The notes under the pieces are model-generated. The model made no database searches and had not been told where the DNA came from. It worked only from the letters and a program-made list of their open reading frames with translations. Below are positions 43,076 to 52,550 of a DNA stretch of 64,000 bases, piece after piece; the stretch's first letter is position 1; every line of letters begins with the position of its first letter. The stretch is from CAVQCX01 sp963775335. Lineage in GTDB: Bacteria; Pseudomonadota; Gammaproteobacteria; Chromatiales; Chromatiaceae. The stretch is taken from contig CAVZIJ010000006.1 in NCBI GenBank assembly GCA_963775335.1, forward strand, positions 177,492 through 241,491, in the 5' to 3' direction. A program made the translations under genes and the position numbers.

Positions 43076-43390
43076 ATGCGAAACAGCAGTTTCCTGACAG
43101 CGGTCGCCTTAGGCGTGCTGGCCACTTCTCCGGCGCTTGCCGATGCCACGAACTATGCCGGCCACGAGCTCGCCAACAAGGCCAAGATAACCATCGAACA
43201 AGCCCGGGTCATCGCCCTCAAGGCCCATGCCGGCAAGATTACCGACGAGGAGCTCGAAAACGAAAAAGGCGGCAGCGGCCTGCGTTATTCCTTTGGCATC
43301 CGCCGCGGCGAGAGGACGCAAGAAGTCGGCGTGGATGCGATCACGGGCAAAGTGCTGGAGAACGCGCCAGAGGGGCCCAACGCCGATTGA
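43076..43390 (+). CDS. Exported PepSY domain protein
   Basis: ATG at 43076 is preceded by GAAGGAG; the product has 104 residues. A signal peptide (SFLTAVALGVLATSPALADA) is followed by one PepSY unit: ITIEQARVIALKAHAGKITD, then GLRYSFGIRRGERTQEVGVD and ITGKVLE. PepSY units are small periplasmic modules that often inhibit proteases or bind partners. It stands alone between the polysaccharide-type cluster and the mobile-element remnant. Confidence 0.88.
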   Translation: MRNSSFLTAVALGVLATSPALADATNYAGHELANKAKITIEQARVIALKAHAGKITDEELENEKGGSGLRYSFGIRRGERTQEVGVDAITGKVLENAPEGPNAD

Positions 43391-43499
43391 GCCGAGCCGG
43401 TGATGTGTCTGCGTGATGACGTGAAGGACCTCCCGCTTCTGGGTGGCGTAGGCTGCCGCTCTCGGTCCGCTTCTGGCCGACAAGAGACCAGCAGGCCTC

Positions 43500-44021
43500 T
43501 CTAATATAAGTCGCTCCTGAAGGACTGCTGTCGACCCGCCGACCAGCCTTGTTGCCGCATCCCGGAGATCTCTGGGCACCCAGTGGGCAAACTCCACCGG
43601 GGGAGCCTCGGCTCCAAAGCCGGACCCGTCCTTGGTCGTAATCGGTTTTCTTTTTCTTTTTCGTTCTTGGTCGAGGTCGGTCTTCAGTAAGGCGTCCGGA
43701 CGTACCCGATCCGGCGGAGCCGTATCCGGCGGGACCGCGTCCGGCGAATCCGGATGTGGTGGGCCGGGAACTTCGGAGACGTAGTAGATCCCGCCACGGA
43801 GCCGGCCCAGTCGATCGCGCAAGCGCTGGTAGCTGACGTACCCGCCCGAGGTCACCCCGGCGCTTGAGGTCACGGACCAGGACCCGCCAGTCGTCAGGCC
43901 GCGATAACAGGTAGGCCAGCAGTCCCCTCGCCGCCCAGGACAGGCGCGCATCTTCGACTGCACTCTGATCGACGATGACGAAGCGCCGGCGCCTGCGAGC
44001 GCGGATGATCGTCTGGGTCAC
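43500..44021 (-). pseudogene. HTH protein of mobile-element type, frame broken
   Basis: GTG at 44021 overlaps the stop of the preceding small gene. The text runs MTQTIIRARRRRRFVIVD, then DARLSWAARGLLAYLLSRPD and DWRVLVRDLKRRGDLGR. It then leaves the frame at about 43845 and resumes one frame away as GGYVSYQRLRDRLGRLRGGI and YYVSEVPGPPHPD. By memory of this family of helix-turn-helix proteins on plasmids and integrated elements, about 13 codons of the recognition region are missing at the join. The 3' end is not clear; similarity fades near DAATRLVGG (about 43540). Confidence 0.6.
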
Positions 44022-44260
44022 TCGGCATCGATCCTGCCGATGATCAGTGCGACCTCCGCGGCCGGGTAATAGACCCGCCGGCCGATTCGACGCCCGCAGG
44101 CCTTGAAGGCCCGGGTTCGGTCGTCGCTCGGGTAGCTGAGGCTGTAACGCAGCCCTCCGGCGGTCCGTCCGAGCAGCTCCGCGAGCTGTACCTGGGAGAG
44201 CAGCAGACCGTAGCGATCGGCGATCTGGGCTTCCAGCGCGCTCGGCTGGGAACTGGGCAT
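44018..44260 (-). CDS. Small putative DNA-binding protein
   Basis: An 80-residue protein. A helical N-terminal part (SALEAQIADRYGLLLSQVQL) leads into a helix-turn-helix-like stretch AELLGRTAGGLRYSLSYP. The end RRIGRRVYYPAAEVALIIG resembles excisionase/MerR-type wing proteins. Such genes commonly precede the HTH protein encoded next, on plasmids and genomic islands. Its TGA overlaps that gene's GTG. No target can be named. Confidence 0.6.
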   Translation of the reverse strand: MPSSQPSALEAQIADRYGLLLSQVQLAELLGRTAGGLRYSLSYPSDDRTRAFKACGRRIGRRVYYPAAEVALIIGRIDAE

Positions 44261-44386
44261 GGCTTACATGGGCAGCGGTCTCCTGGGTTGTGCTGGCAAG
44301 GCACATGGAAACCGCATCGGGTCTGCGCCGACCACGGATAACCAGGGCAAGGCTGGTCGTGGTTTCTTCTTGGAGGACGGGAGGGC

Positions 44387-44680
44387 TCAGGCCGCGTGCG
44401 GGCGCACGACTTGGTTCAGACGGTCACCGAGGCGATCACGCGCTTTCTCGAGGTCATAGTCGGACTGAAGTCCCATCCAGAAGCCTTCCGAGGTACCAAA
44501 GTAGCGCGCCAACCGGAGCGCGGTATCTGCGGTGACGGCTCGCTTGCCGTGGACGATCTCGTTGATCCGCCGCGGTGGCACGCCGATGTCCCTGGCCAAT
44601 CCGTTCTGGCTGATCCCCATGGGGACCAGGAGCTCTTCCTGGAGCACCTCGCCGGGATGAACATTTCTCAACTTTGGCAT
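44387..44680 (-). CDS. higA: HigA-family antitoxin
   Basis: A 97-residue HTH_3 (XRE) protein: VHPGEVLQEELLVPMGISQN, then DIGVPPRRINEIVHGKRAVT and DTALRLARYFGTSEGFWMGL (each quoted in part of a longer family match). This is the HigA/VapI antitoxin type. It follows the higB-like toxin gene by 12 nt, the usual toxin-first order. The antitoxin frame is intact although the toxin is not. Confidence 0.92.
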   Translation of the reverse strand: MPKLRNVHPGEVLQEELLVPMGISQNGLARDIGVPPRRINEIVHGKRAVTADTALRLARYFGTSEGFWMGLQSDYDLEKARDRLGDRLNQVVRPHAA

Positions 44681-44692
44681 TTACGTCACTCG

Positions 44693-44973
44693 TCAGTGGT
44701 AGTCGACGATCTCCACATCGAAGGCATCCCCTTGGTCCCAGAGGAAACAGATCCGCCATTGGTCGTTGATGCGGATGCTGTACTGGCCGACACGTTGCCC
44801 GCCAAGCGCCTCCAAGCGGTTTGCAGGCGGGACCCGGAGGTCGTCCAGGTATGGGCGTTGTTCAGCATGCGCAGCTTTCTCCGCGCGGTCTGCTGGATCT
44901 CCCGGGGCAAACGCCGGGAGTGGATACCCCGTCGGAGCTTCTCCGCTTCCTTTCCCTGGAAGGGCTTGATCGT
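44693..44973 (-). pseudogene. higB: HigB-type toxin gene, start lost and frameshifted
   Basis: Reading from 44973 the frame gives TIKPFQGKEAEKLRRGIHSR, then RLPREIQQTARRKLRMLNNA. In HigB/RelE toxins of this type the first residue is Met; here the codon is ACG, and no ATG, GTG or TTG lies in frame just upstream. After LNNA one base is missing (about 44850). The next frame continues YLDDLRVPPANRLEALGG, then SIRINDQWRICFLW and VEIVDYH, a normal C-terminus. With one base restored the length is 93 residues, normal for HigB. Two independent lesions make an active mRNA interferase unlikely. Confidence 0.82.
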
Positions 44974-44999
44974 GCAGAGACGATAACGAGCTACGCCGT

Positions 45000-45016
45000 A
45001 TAACGCAATGCGTTAT
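45000..45016. promoter_or_regulatory. Perfect palindrome upstream of higBA, likely operator
   Basis: ATAACGCA-A-TGCGTTAT, a 17-nt perfect inverted repeat, lies about 27 nt before the expected higB start. HigA proteins repress their own operon through palindromes at this position. The half site also contains a TATAAC-like -10 sequence on the plus strand, and a promoter may overlap on the minus strand. Binding by this HigA is inference. Confidence 0.7.
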
Positions 45017-45184
45017 AGGTAGGGTCAGCGAACCCCGAGCTGGTTCAGCGGATTGGCGCGAGCGTAGCGGGCCCGGAGGGATGGGCCGAGCAATTGAACC
45101 ACGCGGGTCAATGGAGCCCCGGTGGCGAGACCCGCCGACAAGAAACAGCACCGCTGCTGTTCGGGCGGGGCTCCGGAGAGGAGA

Positions 45185-45260
45185 TGGTGGCCAGGGACGG
45201 AATTGAACCGCCGACACGGGGATTTTCAGTCCCCTGCTCTACCGACTGAGCTACCTGGCC
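45185..45260 (-). tRNA. tRNA-Phe (GAA)
   Basis: 76 nt on the minus strand including encoded CCA. The 7-bp acceptor stem is GGCCAGG with CCTGGCC. The D arm is GCTC/GAGC, and the anticodon arm GGGGA/TCCCC has loop CTGAAAA, giving anticodon GAA. The T arm is GGCGG TTCAATT CCGTC (last pair imperfect at the edge). Discriminator A precedes CCA. All standard features are present. Confidence 0.97.
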
Positions 45261-45366
45261 AAACTGATGTCGCCTTCGAACCCTCCATGGCGCGCACTTC
45301 AGCCGAACATCCTGTCCGGCGTTCGCCGAGCTGCGGAGTGCCGCTGGCACTTCGGTCTCGGCTCAC

Positions 45367-45397
45367 CCCCTGCTCTACCGACTGAGCTACCTTGGCC
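45367..45397 (-). repeat. Partial copy of the tRNA-Phe 5' half
   Basis: 31 nt repeat the 5' part of the tRNA-Phe gene (acceptor 5' strand, D arm and start of the anticodon stem; compare 45231-45260) with a single inserted T. No anticodon or 3' half follows. It lies 106 nt from the intact gene in the same orientation. It could be a recombination scar or a displaced attachment-site copy left by the element whose remnants lie at 43.5-45 kb, though elements more often duplicate the 3' end of a tRNA gene. Confidence 0.75.
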
Positions 45398-45481
45398 CGG
45401 GAAGCGCGTTATTAAAGCGGCCGGTCCGGTTCGCGTCAAGCGCGGCCCTCGGTGGGCAGTCCTCCGGTAAAGGACTGGAGA

Positions 45482-45747
45482 TCACTTCGGCGGTACGTAG
45501 CCTTCGGGCATCGCGGCCCCTTCGCCGAAGAAGTATCTCTCCATCTGCTCTTCCAGAAATTTCCTGGCCTTTGGGTCCATGGGGCTCAAGCGGTTCTCGT
45601 TGATGAGCATGGTCTGGTGGCGCAGCCACTGCTGCCAGGCCTCCTTGGAGACGCTCTGGAAGATGCGCTTGCCGAGCTCGCCCGGGTAGGGCTGGCGCTC
45701 CAGACCTTCGGCGTCTCGGTTGAGCTTCACACAGTGCACGACCCGGC

Positions 45748-45751
<4 letters not shown>
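45482..45751 (-). CDS. yggX: Fe(II)-trafficking protein YggX
   Basis: An 89-residue protein with the family text VHCVKLNRDAEGLERQPYPG, then WQQWLRHQTMLINENRLSPM and YFFGEGAAMPEGYVPP. The conserved Cys is in HCVKL. YggX protects iron-sulfur clusters from oxidation. It is encoded directly after mutY (4-nt overlap), as in many gammaproteobacteria, which fits because MutY carries an iron-sulfur cluster. Confidence 0.97.
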
Positions 45752-46811
<1,060 letters not shown>

Positions 46812-46815
<4 letters not shown>

Positions 46816-47379
46816 GGCCCTGCCTCCCGGGCGATGCGCTCGAGGCTGGCGACGACGACCTTGGCCTCCGCCGAAAGACCGCGGCGGATCGCCCAGGGCC
46901 CGATCAGCGGAGGCACCCAGAATCGGGGGACGATTCGCGATCGGAAGTGCAGGTGGGTCTTGGCGCCCCGGCGCTCGAGCCGCCAATCGGCCTCGCCCGC
47001 ACGCAGATCGCTGAGGGCCGGGTCGACGAGGGCATGCAGCTCGCCGGGCGCCAGACGGCGAAAGTCCTGCACCTGTCGGATGTCGCGACAAACGAAGAGG
47101 ACGCAGAACCGGGCCAAGGTCCGGACCCGCTCGGCCCCGGGCGGCGAAGGCCGCAGGATTTCCACCTCGCGAAACGCCGGCGAGAGGGCGCCCAGGTGCG
47201 GCAGATCCGTCAGCACGGCCCAGACGGCCGGGGCCGGCGCATCCAGGGTCGCCTCCATGACGACGCGATAGGTGTCGGAGTCGCGCTCGACGTTCGAGGC
47301 GATCGATGCTTGCCGCCGCGGCAAGGCCCGGCACGGCCGCCAGGCAGGCCAGCGCGAAGCAGAGGCGGCCTACAATCAT
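46812..47379 (-). pseudogene. SRPBCC-family protein, signal peptide out of frame
   Basis: The mature domain is clear in one frame (VVMEATLDAPAPAVWAVLTD, then DWRLERRGAKTHLHFRSRIV; ends LERIAREAGP). Its only upstream start is a TTG with no signal peptide. In the neighbouring frame, from ATG at 47379, lies a perfect signal peptide: MIVGRLCFALACLAAVPGLA then AAASI. One extra base in the G/C-rich run near 47320 separates them. Relatives have the signal and domain in one frame. The length (568 nt) equals a whole number of codons plus one. It is either a recent lesion, a phase switch or a sequence error. The domain would bind a hydrophobic ligand. Confidence 0.65.
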
Positions 47380-47670
47380 TCGGGGTGGGTCAGCATCCCA
47401 CTCATCGAGTTTGGGATCTCCTTGGGTTTGTCGGCGGTACGAGCGCCATCGATCCCGGAAATGACCGGCGATGGGAGCCCGCGTTGCGCGGTCGAGCAAA
47501 GCTTGACACGGATTGTCCCCAAGGACACCGGACGGGAACGCGGCAGATTGCGTATCCCGCACGGTGTTGCGCGCGAGGCCGTGGCCCGAAGGCCCGCCGA
47601 GGGGAAGGCGGCAGTCCCGAGCCGAGACGGGCCGAGAGCCTTCGCGACATCCCCGTAGGACAGCACGCAA

Positions 47671-47985
47671 TCAGGGCCTCGGGGTCCCGCAGCGCCAGCA
47701 TAGGGCGAACTGGCCTTCCAGCTCTGTCCCGCAGCTCGGGCATCGCCATCCCGGCCGATCGATGTCGAGGGTGAAGCGCGCGTGGAACTCTGTCAGGCAG
47801 CGACTGGCGAGGGCCAGATCATCATCGTCGATCAGCCACACGGTCGGGAACATCAGCGCCGGGAGGTCCCCGGCCCCACCCGAGAGATAATCGCCCAACA
47901 TGACGGCGCGGATGCGCCGCGCGGCCAGATGATCGATCAGCAGTTGCGCCTCGACCCGGTCCGCAGCCTCATAGAGCTTCTGCAC
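47671..47985 (-). CDS. DUF2007 protein with zinc ribbon
   Basis: A 104-residue protein: MQKLYEAADRVEAQLLIDHL, then the DUF2007 pattern ARRIRAVMLGDYLSGGAGDL and VWLIDDDD. At the C-terminus is a four-Cys ribbon (CPSCG, x9, CWRCG). DUF2007 is a PII-like small fold of unknown function; the added ribbon suggests zinc binding. It lies between tRNA-Gly and the SRPBCC gene on the same strand. Confidence 0.88.
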   Translation of the reverse strand: MQKLYEAADRVEAQLLIDHLAARRIRAVMLGDYLSGGAGDLPALMFPTVWLIDDDDLALASRCLTEFHARFTLDIDRPGWRCPSCGTELEGQFALCWRCGTPRP

Positions 47986-48028
47986 GGCTATCGCGGGCCT
48001 GCCGCAGGAAGGGGGTAGAGAGCTTGAA

Positions 48029-48102
48029 TGGAGCGGGTGATGGGAATCGAACCCACGTCATCAGCTTGGGAAGCTGAGGTTCTACCATTGAACCACACCC
48101 GC
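48029..48102 (-). tRNA. tRNA-Gly (CCC)
   Basis: 74 nt on the minus strand including CCA. The acceptor stem is GCGGGTG with CACCCGC. The anticodon arm TCAGC/GCTGA closes loop TTCCCAA, giving anticodon CCC. The T arm is GTGGG TTCGATT CCCAT and the discriminator is T. It sits in the gap between the acyl-CoA synthetase and DUF2007 genes. Confidence 0.96.
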
Positions 48103-48174
48103 GCGGCGCTGATTCTAAGGCGGAGCCCAGGGCGCCGCAAGGCAAGAGGCGGGCCAGTGCGGGGGCCCGTGAGG

Positions 48175-50007
48175 CTAATCGGCCCCCGACTCGCGATACA
48201 TGGCATCGACCAGCTCCGCGTAACGGCCTAGCACGGCCGTTCGTTTGATCTTCATGGTGGGTGTGAGCAGCCCGTTCTCGATCGTCCAGGGGTCGGTCAG
48301 CAGCGCGACGCGGCGGACCTTCGCGTAGCCCGGGAACCCGCGCAGGGCGGCCGCGACTCGTTGCTGCACCAAGCCGAGAACCCGCCGGTCCCGTAGGCTT
48401 TCGGGACGATCCGGGTCGAGGCCGTATTCCTTCGCGATACTCGGCCAGGCCTCGGGATTCAACACCAGCAGCGCAGACAGGAAGGATCGGCCCTCTCCCA
48501 CCACGAGGACCTGCTCGAGCAGCGGGTCCAGGCCGATGGTCATCTCCATGTCCGCCGGCGGGACCTTTTCGCCGTTGGACAGGACGAGGATGTCCTTGAG
48601 CCGCCCCGTGATATAGATGTAGCCGCCCTCCAGACGCGCCTGGTCGCCGGTGCGCAACCAGCCGTCGGGGGTGATCGCCTCGGCGGTCGCCGCCGGGTTG
48701 TTCCAGTAGCCGAGCATCACCCCAGGACTGCGCGCTTGCAGCTCGTCGCTGTCCGCGATGCGTACTTCTACACCCGGAAGCGGCGGGCCGACACTCGCGG
48801 GACGGTTGTCCTCCAGGCGGTTGACGCTGATCACCGGGCTCGCCTCGGTGAGTCCGTAGCCCTGCAGCAGGGGCAGGCCAAGCCCGATGAACACCTGCGC
48901 CACGCTGGTAGGCAGCGGCGCACCGCCGCTCACCGCGATGCGCACCCGCCCGCCGAGCCGCTGCAGCACCCGATCCGCCACCAGGCGGCGCAGCAGCGGC
49001 CAGAGCAGCAGGCGAGCGCTTCGCCGGCCCCGGCCCTGCACATGCTCGAAGCGCTCGCGACCGGTGCGCACGGCCAGATTGAAAAGGCCCCGAGACAGCG
49101 CGCCCTGCTTGGCCAGTCGCTCCTGAAGCTTGGCGTAGACCCGCTCGAATACCCGCGGGACCGCAATGACGACCGTCGGCCGGACGGCCTGGAGGTCCTG
49201 GGCGAGCTGCCCGATCGAGCGCCCATAGGCCACCGTCGACCCGGCCAGCATCGGCAAGTAGTAGCTCCCCGTGCGCTCCAGGGTGTGCGATAGCGGCAGG
49301 AACGACAGGAACACGTCCTCCTGGTAGCAGTGAAATCCCGCCAGCGAGGCCGCCGCTACGGCCAGCAGATTGCGGTGGCTCAGCATCACTCCTTTCGGCC
49401 GGCCGGTCGTGCCCGAGGTATACACCAGCGAAGCGAGCCCATCGGGGTCTCCCTCGCGGCGGCGCAGCTCCCCTTTCGGTGGCAACCAGTCCTCGACCAC
49501 CCGGACTCGGGGATCCTCTTTGCTGAGGTGGTGACCCAGGTGTCCGGCCTCGAGCAGCAGCACCCGGCGCAGGTCGGCGGTATCGTCCAGAACGGGCTCC
49601 AGACGCTTCCAGCGCCCGGCGTCGGGGACCAGCAGGACCTTGGCGCCGGAGTCGCGCAGCATGTAGGCCACGTTCTCGGGGCGGTCGTCGGTGTAGACGG
49701 GCACCACGACGAGGCCGAGGCCGAGAGCGGCCTGATCGAACTGGACCCACTCGGGACAATTGCGCAGCTGCAATGCGACGCGATCGCCGGGCTGCAGCCC
49801 CTCGGCGGCGAGGGCGGTCTGCCAGCGTCCGACCGCACGCCCCATCTCCCCCCAGGTCAGCTCGTGCCATTGATCGGAGTGGCGCTCATGCCAGCGGTAC
49901 GCCGGACGCCCGGGGGAGCGCCGCACCCGTTCGTAGAACAAGCCGTCAAGGGTCCTCGCCTCGTCGACGGAGATCTGATCCTCGGTCCAGGCGGACTGCT
50001 GCTCCAA
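48175..50007 (-). CDS. AMP-dependent long-chain acyl-CoA synthetase
   Basis: A 610-residue enzyme of the ANL superfamily. Motif A3 is YTSGTTGRPKGVMLSH (about residue 192), A5 is QGYGLTEASPVIS, and A7/A8 are DGWLRTGDQ and GRLKDILVLSNGEK. The long insertion between A3 and A5 (about 250-360) is as in FadD15-type long-chain enzymes. It activates fatty acids to acyl-CoA at the membrane. No adjacent beta-oxidation gene is seen. It runs divergently from thiS. Confidence 0.92.
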   Translation of the reverse strand: MEQQSAWTEDQISVDEARTLDGLFYERVRRSPGRPAYRWHERHSDQWHELTWGEMGRAVGRWQTALAAEGLQPGDRVALQLRNCPEWVQFDQAALGLGLVVVPVYTDDRPENVAYMLRDSGAKVLLVPDAGRWKRLEPVLDDTADLRRVLLLEAGHLGHHLSKEDPRVRVVEDWLPPKGELRRREGDPDGLASLVYTSGTTGRPKGVMLSHRNLLAVAAASLAGFHCYQEDVFLSFLPLSHTLERTGSYYLPMLAGSTVAYGRSIGQLAQDLQAVRPTVVIAVPRVFERVYAKLQERLAKQGALSRGLFNLAVRTGRERFEHVQGRGRRSARLLLWPLLRRLVADRVLQRLGGRVRIAVSGGAPLPTSVAQVFIGLGLPLLQGYGLTEASPVISVNRLEDNRPASVGPPLPGVEVRIADSDELQARSPGVMLGYWNNPAATAEAITPDGWLRTGDQARLEGGYIYITGRLKDILVLSNGEKVPPADMEMTIGLDPLLEQVLVVGEGRSFLSALLVLNPEAWPSIAKEYGLDPDRPESLRDRRVLGLVQQRVAAALRGFPGYAKVRRVALLTDPWTIENGLLTPTMKIKRTAVLGRYAELVDAMYRESGAD

Positions 50008-50112
50008 ATCCCTTCCCCTCGGGGTACCTTCATGTGGAAGGCCCGCAGTTTAGTGTAGAATTCAATCCTTTACATCCGCCCGGCTTCCCCCGGGAAGGCG
50101 CCCGACACGACC

Positions 50113-50313
50113 ATGCAGGTCAGGATCAACGGCGAGCACAGAGAGGTTCCGACCGGACTCAGCCTGGCCGAGCTGGTGACGCTGCTGGGCCTCGCGGAAA
50201 GGCGGCTGGCAGTGGAGGTGAACGAGGATTTGGTGCCGCGCGGTCGGTTCGGTGAGCACCACCTCAACGCCGGGGACTGCATCGAGATCGTCCAAGCGAT
50301 CGGCGGTGGGTGA
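50113..50313 (+). CDS. thiS: Sulfur carrier protein ThiS
   Basis: A 66-residue ubiquitin-like protein: MQVRINGEHREVPTGLSLAE at the start, AVEVNEDLVPR in the middle, and the C-terminal IVQAIGGG. ThiS normally ends in GG; here a third Gly follows the pair. The C-terminal Gly is adenylated and thiolated to supply sulfur for the thiamine thiazole. thiG follows after 58 nt. Confidence 0.95.
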   Translation: MQVRINGEHREVPTGLSLAELVTLLGLAERRLAVEVNEDLVPRGRFGEHHLNAGDCIEIVQAIGGG

Positions 50314-50371
50314 GCCAATGAGGCGAACGCCCGCCCCAGTGCACGACACGAGAAACTCGACGAGCCATCGC

Positions 50372-51190
50372 ATGAACAGCACGAGCCCTGCACCGATCAC
50401 CGCGCCCCAGAGCGACGATAGCCTCGAGGTCGCGGGGCGCCGTTACCGCTCCCGCCTGCTGGTCGGCACCGGCAAGTACAAGGACATGACCGAGACTCGG
50501 GCCGCCATCGAGGCGAGCGGCGCAGAGATCGTCACCATCGCAGTGCGCCGTACCAACATCGGCCAGAACGCGAATGAGCCGAACATCCTCGAGGTCCTCC
50601 CGCCGGAGCGCTACACGATTCTGCCCAACACCGCGGGCTGCTACGACGCCAAGACCGCGGTGCGCACTTGCCGGCTGGCCCGCGAGCTGCTCGACGGCCA
50701 CAACCTGGTGAAGCTGGAAGTCCTCGGCGACGAGAAGACCCTGTTTCCCGACGTCATCCAGACGCTTCAGGCCGCCGAGGAGCTGATCCGGGACGGCTTC
50801 GACGTCATGGTCTACACCAACGACGACCCCATCATGGCCAAGCGACTGGAGGAGCTCGGCTGCGTGGCCGTGATGCCGCTGGCCGCGCCGATCGGCTCGG
50901 GCCTGGGCATCCGCAACCGCCTGAACATCCTCACCATCGTCGAAAACGCCGGGGTTCCCGTCCTCGTAGATGCGGGCGTGGGCACTGCCTCGGACGCCGC
51001 CGTGGCCATGGAGCTGGGCTGCGACGGGGTGCTGATGAATACCGCCATCGCGGCGGCCAAGAACCCGGTGCTCATGGCTTCTGCGATGCGCAAGGCAATC
51101 GAAGCGGGGCGTGAGGCCTATCTCGCCGGGCGCATGGCGGCCAAGCGGTTCGCCTCCGCCTCATCCCCCGTGGAAGGCCTGTTCTTCTGA
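50372..51190 (+). CDS. thiG: Thiazole synthase ThiG
   Basis: From ATG at 50372 the protein has 272 residues. Its TIM barrel has YRSRLLVGTGKYKD, the Schiff-base Lys in NLVKLEVLGDEKTL, and the phosphate-binding end VLVDAGVGTASDAAVAMELG followed by MNTAIAAAKNPV. The open frame starts further upstream (50252) but that part overlaps thiS. ATG 50318 is another candidate start. It makes the thiazole phosphate from deoxyxylulose 5-phosphate, ThiS-thiocarboxylate and dehydroglycine. Confidence 0.96.
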   Translation: MNSTSPAPITAPQSDDSLEVAGRRYRSRLLVGTGKYKDMTETRAAIEASGAEIVTIAVRRTNIGQNANEPNILEVLPPERYTILPNTAGCYDAKTAVRTCRLARELLDGHNLVKLEVLGDEKTLFPDVIQTLQAAEELIRDGFDVMVYTNDDPIMAKRLEELGCVAVMPLAAPIGSGLGIRNRLNILTIVENAGVPVLVDAGVGTASDAAVAMELGCDGVLMNTAIAAAKNPVLMASAMRKAIEAGREAYLAGRMAAKRFASASSPVEGLFF

Positions 51191-51236
51191 GCCGACGGCT
51201 CCGGGCTCGGTTGTCCTCGCCCCCGGAGGGCACGCC

Positions 51237-51935
51237 ATGAAGGACGCCGAGCCCGAGACCCAACACCGCGCGATCCGCAGCTACGTCCTGCGCGAGGGCC
51301 GCATGACGGCTGCCCAGCGGGGGGCCATCGGGCGACTCTGGGGCCGCTACGGTGTCGATCCGGCGCCCGGAGCGATGCTCGATCCTGTCCGCCTGTTCGG
51401 CAACCAGCAGCCCACCTGGCTGGAGATCGGATTCGGTAACGGTGAGACCCTCGCGGCGATCGCTGCCGCCCACGCCGAGAACAACTACCTCGGCATCGAG
51501 GTCCACGGCCCCGGGGTCGGCCACCTGCTGCTAAGGCTGGAAGAGCAAGGTCTGGAGAACGTCAGGGTGCTGCGCCGGGACGCGGTGGAGGTGCTGCGCG
51601 ACCAGCTCCCGCCCGCGTCTCTGGCCGGCGTCCTGCTGCTCTTTCCCGACCCCTGGCCGAAGAAGAAGCACCACAAGCGGCGGATTCTCCAGCCGCCCTT
51701 CGTCGCGCTGGTCGCGCGAGCCCTTCGCCCCGGCGGGCTCTTCCACCTCGCCACGGACTGGGGGGATTACGCGCGGCAGATGCGCGAAGTCCTGCTCGCC
51801 TCGGCGGAGCTCGCGAGCGCGGGGGACGGCGACGGACTGGTCTCGCGGCCGGAGTGGCGCCCGCCGACGCGCTTCGAGCGCAGGGGCCAGCGCCTCGGCC
51901 ACCAGGTCTGGGACCTGGTGTTCCGACGTTGTTGA
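51237..51935 (+). CDS. trmB: tRNA (guanine-N7)-methyltransferase TrmB
   Basis: From ATG at 51237 the protein has 232 residues. Motifs: WLEIGFGNGETLAAIAAAHA, NYLGIEVHGPGVGHLL, and the family signature LLFPDPWPKKKHHKRRIL. It methylates G46 of tRNA. The thiG-trmB order is common in gammaproteobacteria. Spacing to thiG is 46 nt, and fetA follows after 9 nt, so thiS-thiG-trmB-fetA-fetB may be one transcript. Confidence 0.96.
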   Translation: MKDAEPETQHRAIRSYVLREGRMTAAQRGAIGRLWGRYGVDPAPGAMLDPVRLFGNQQPTWLEIGFGNGETLAAIAAAHAENNYLGIEVHGPGVGHLLLRLEEQGLENVRVLRRDAVEVLRDQLPPASLAGVLLLFPDPWPKKKHHKRRILQPPFVALVARALRPGGLFHLATDWGDYARQMREVLLASAELASAGDGDGLVSRPEWRPPTRFERRGQRLGHQVWDLVFRRC

Positions 51936-51944
51936 GCCCCGCGC

Positions 51945-52550
51945 GTGAGCTGCCTGCACCTGCGGGGTCTGACCTGCAACGCCCTAGAGCCGGTCGAGCT
52001 CGAGGTCGGGCCCGGCGAGTGCGTCGCGCTCTCGGGGCCGTCGGGCAGCGGCAAGACCTTACTGCTGCGCGCCGTCGCCGACCTGGACCCCCATGAGGGC
52101 GCGGCGCTGCTCGACGGGGACGCCCAGGCGGACCTTCCCGCCCCGACCTGGCGCCGATGGGTCGGGCTGCTGGCCGCCGAGAGCGCTTGGTGGGGCGAGC
52201 ATGTGCGCGACCACTTCCCCGCAGGCGCCGACGAGCTGCTGGACGCGCTGGGGTTGCCGGCGGCCTGTCTCGACTGGACCCTGGCGCGGCTCTCCAGCGG
52301 CGAGCGCCAGCGTCTCGCCCTGGCCCGGCTCCTCAGCGGGGCCCCCCGGGCGCTGCTACTCGATGAGCCGACCGCCAACCTCGATGCGGCCAACATCCGG
52401 CGCGTGGAGGCCCTGGTGGAGCACTATCGCATCGCGCAACAAGCCCCAGTGCTCTGGGTGAGTCACGACTCGGCCCAACGGCAGAGGGTCGCCAGTCGGC
52501 ATCTTTGTATCCGGGAGCGGCGCCTGGTGGAGGAAGTGCCGTGTCTGTGA
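51945..52550 (+). CDS. fetA: FetA-like ABC ATPase
   Basis: A 201-residue single ABC domain from GTG at 51945: Walker A LSGPSGSGKTLLLRA, signature ARLSSGERQRLALARLL, Walker B ALLLDEPTANLD, H-loop LWVSHDS. It is short and has no C-terminal extension, as in E. coli FetA (YbbL). With FetB it is implicated in iron export and resistance to oxidative stress. It overlaps the start of fetB. Confidence 0.9.
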   Translation: MSCLHLRGLTCNALEPVELEVGPGECVALSGPSGSGKTLLLRAVADLDPHEGAALLDGDAQADLPAPTWRRWVGLLAAESAWWGEHVRDHFPAGADELLDALGLPAACLDWTLARLSSGERQRLALARLLSGAPRALLLDEPTANLDAANIRRVEALVEHYRIAQQAPVLWVSHDSAQRQRVASRHLCIRERRLVEEVPCL

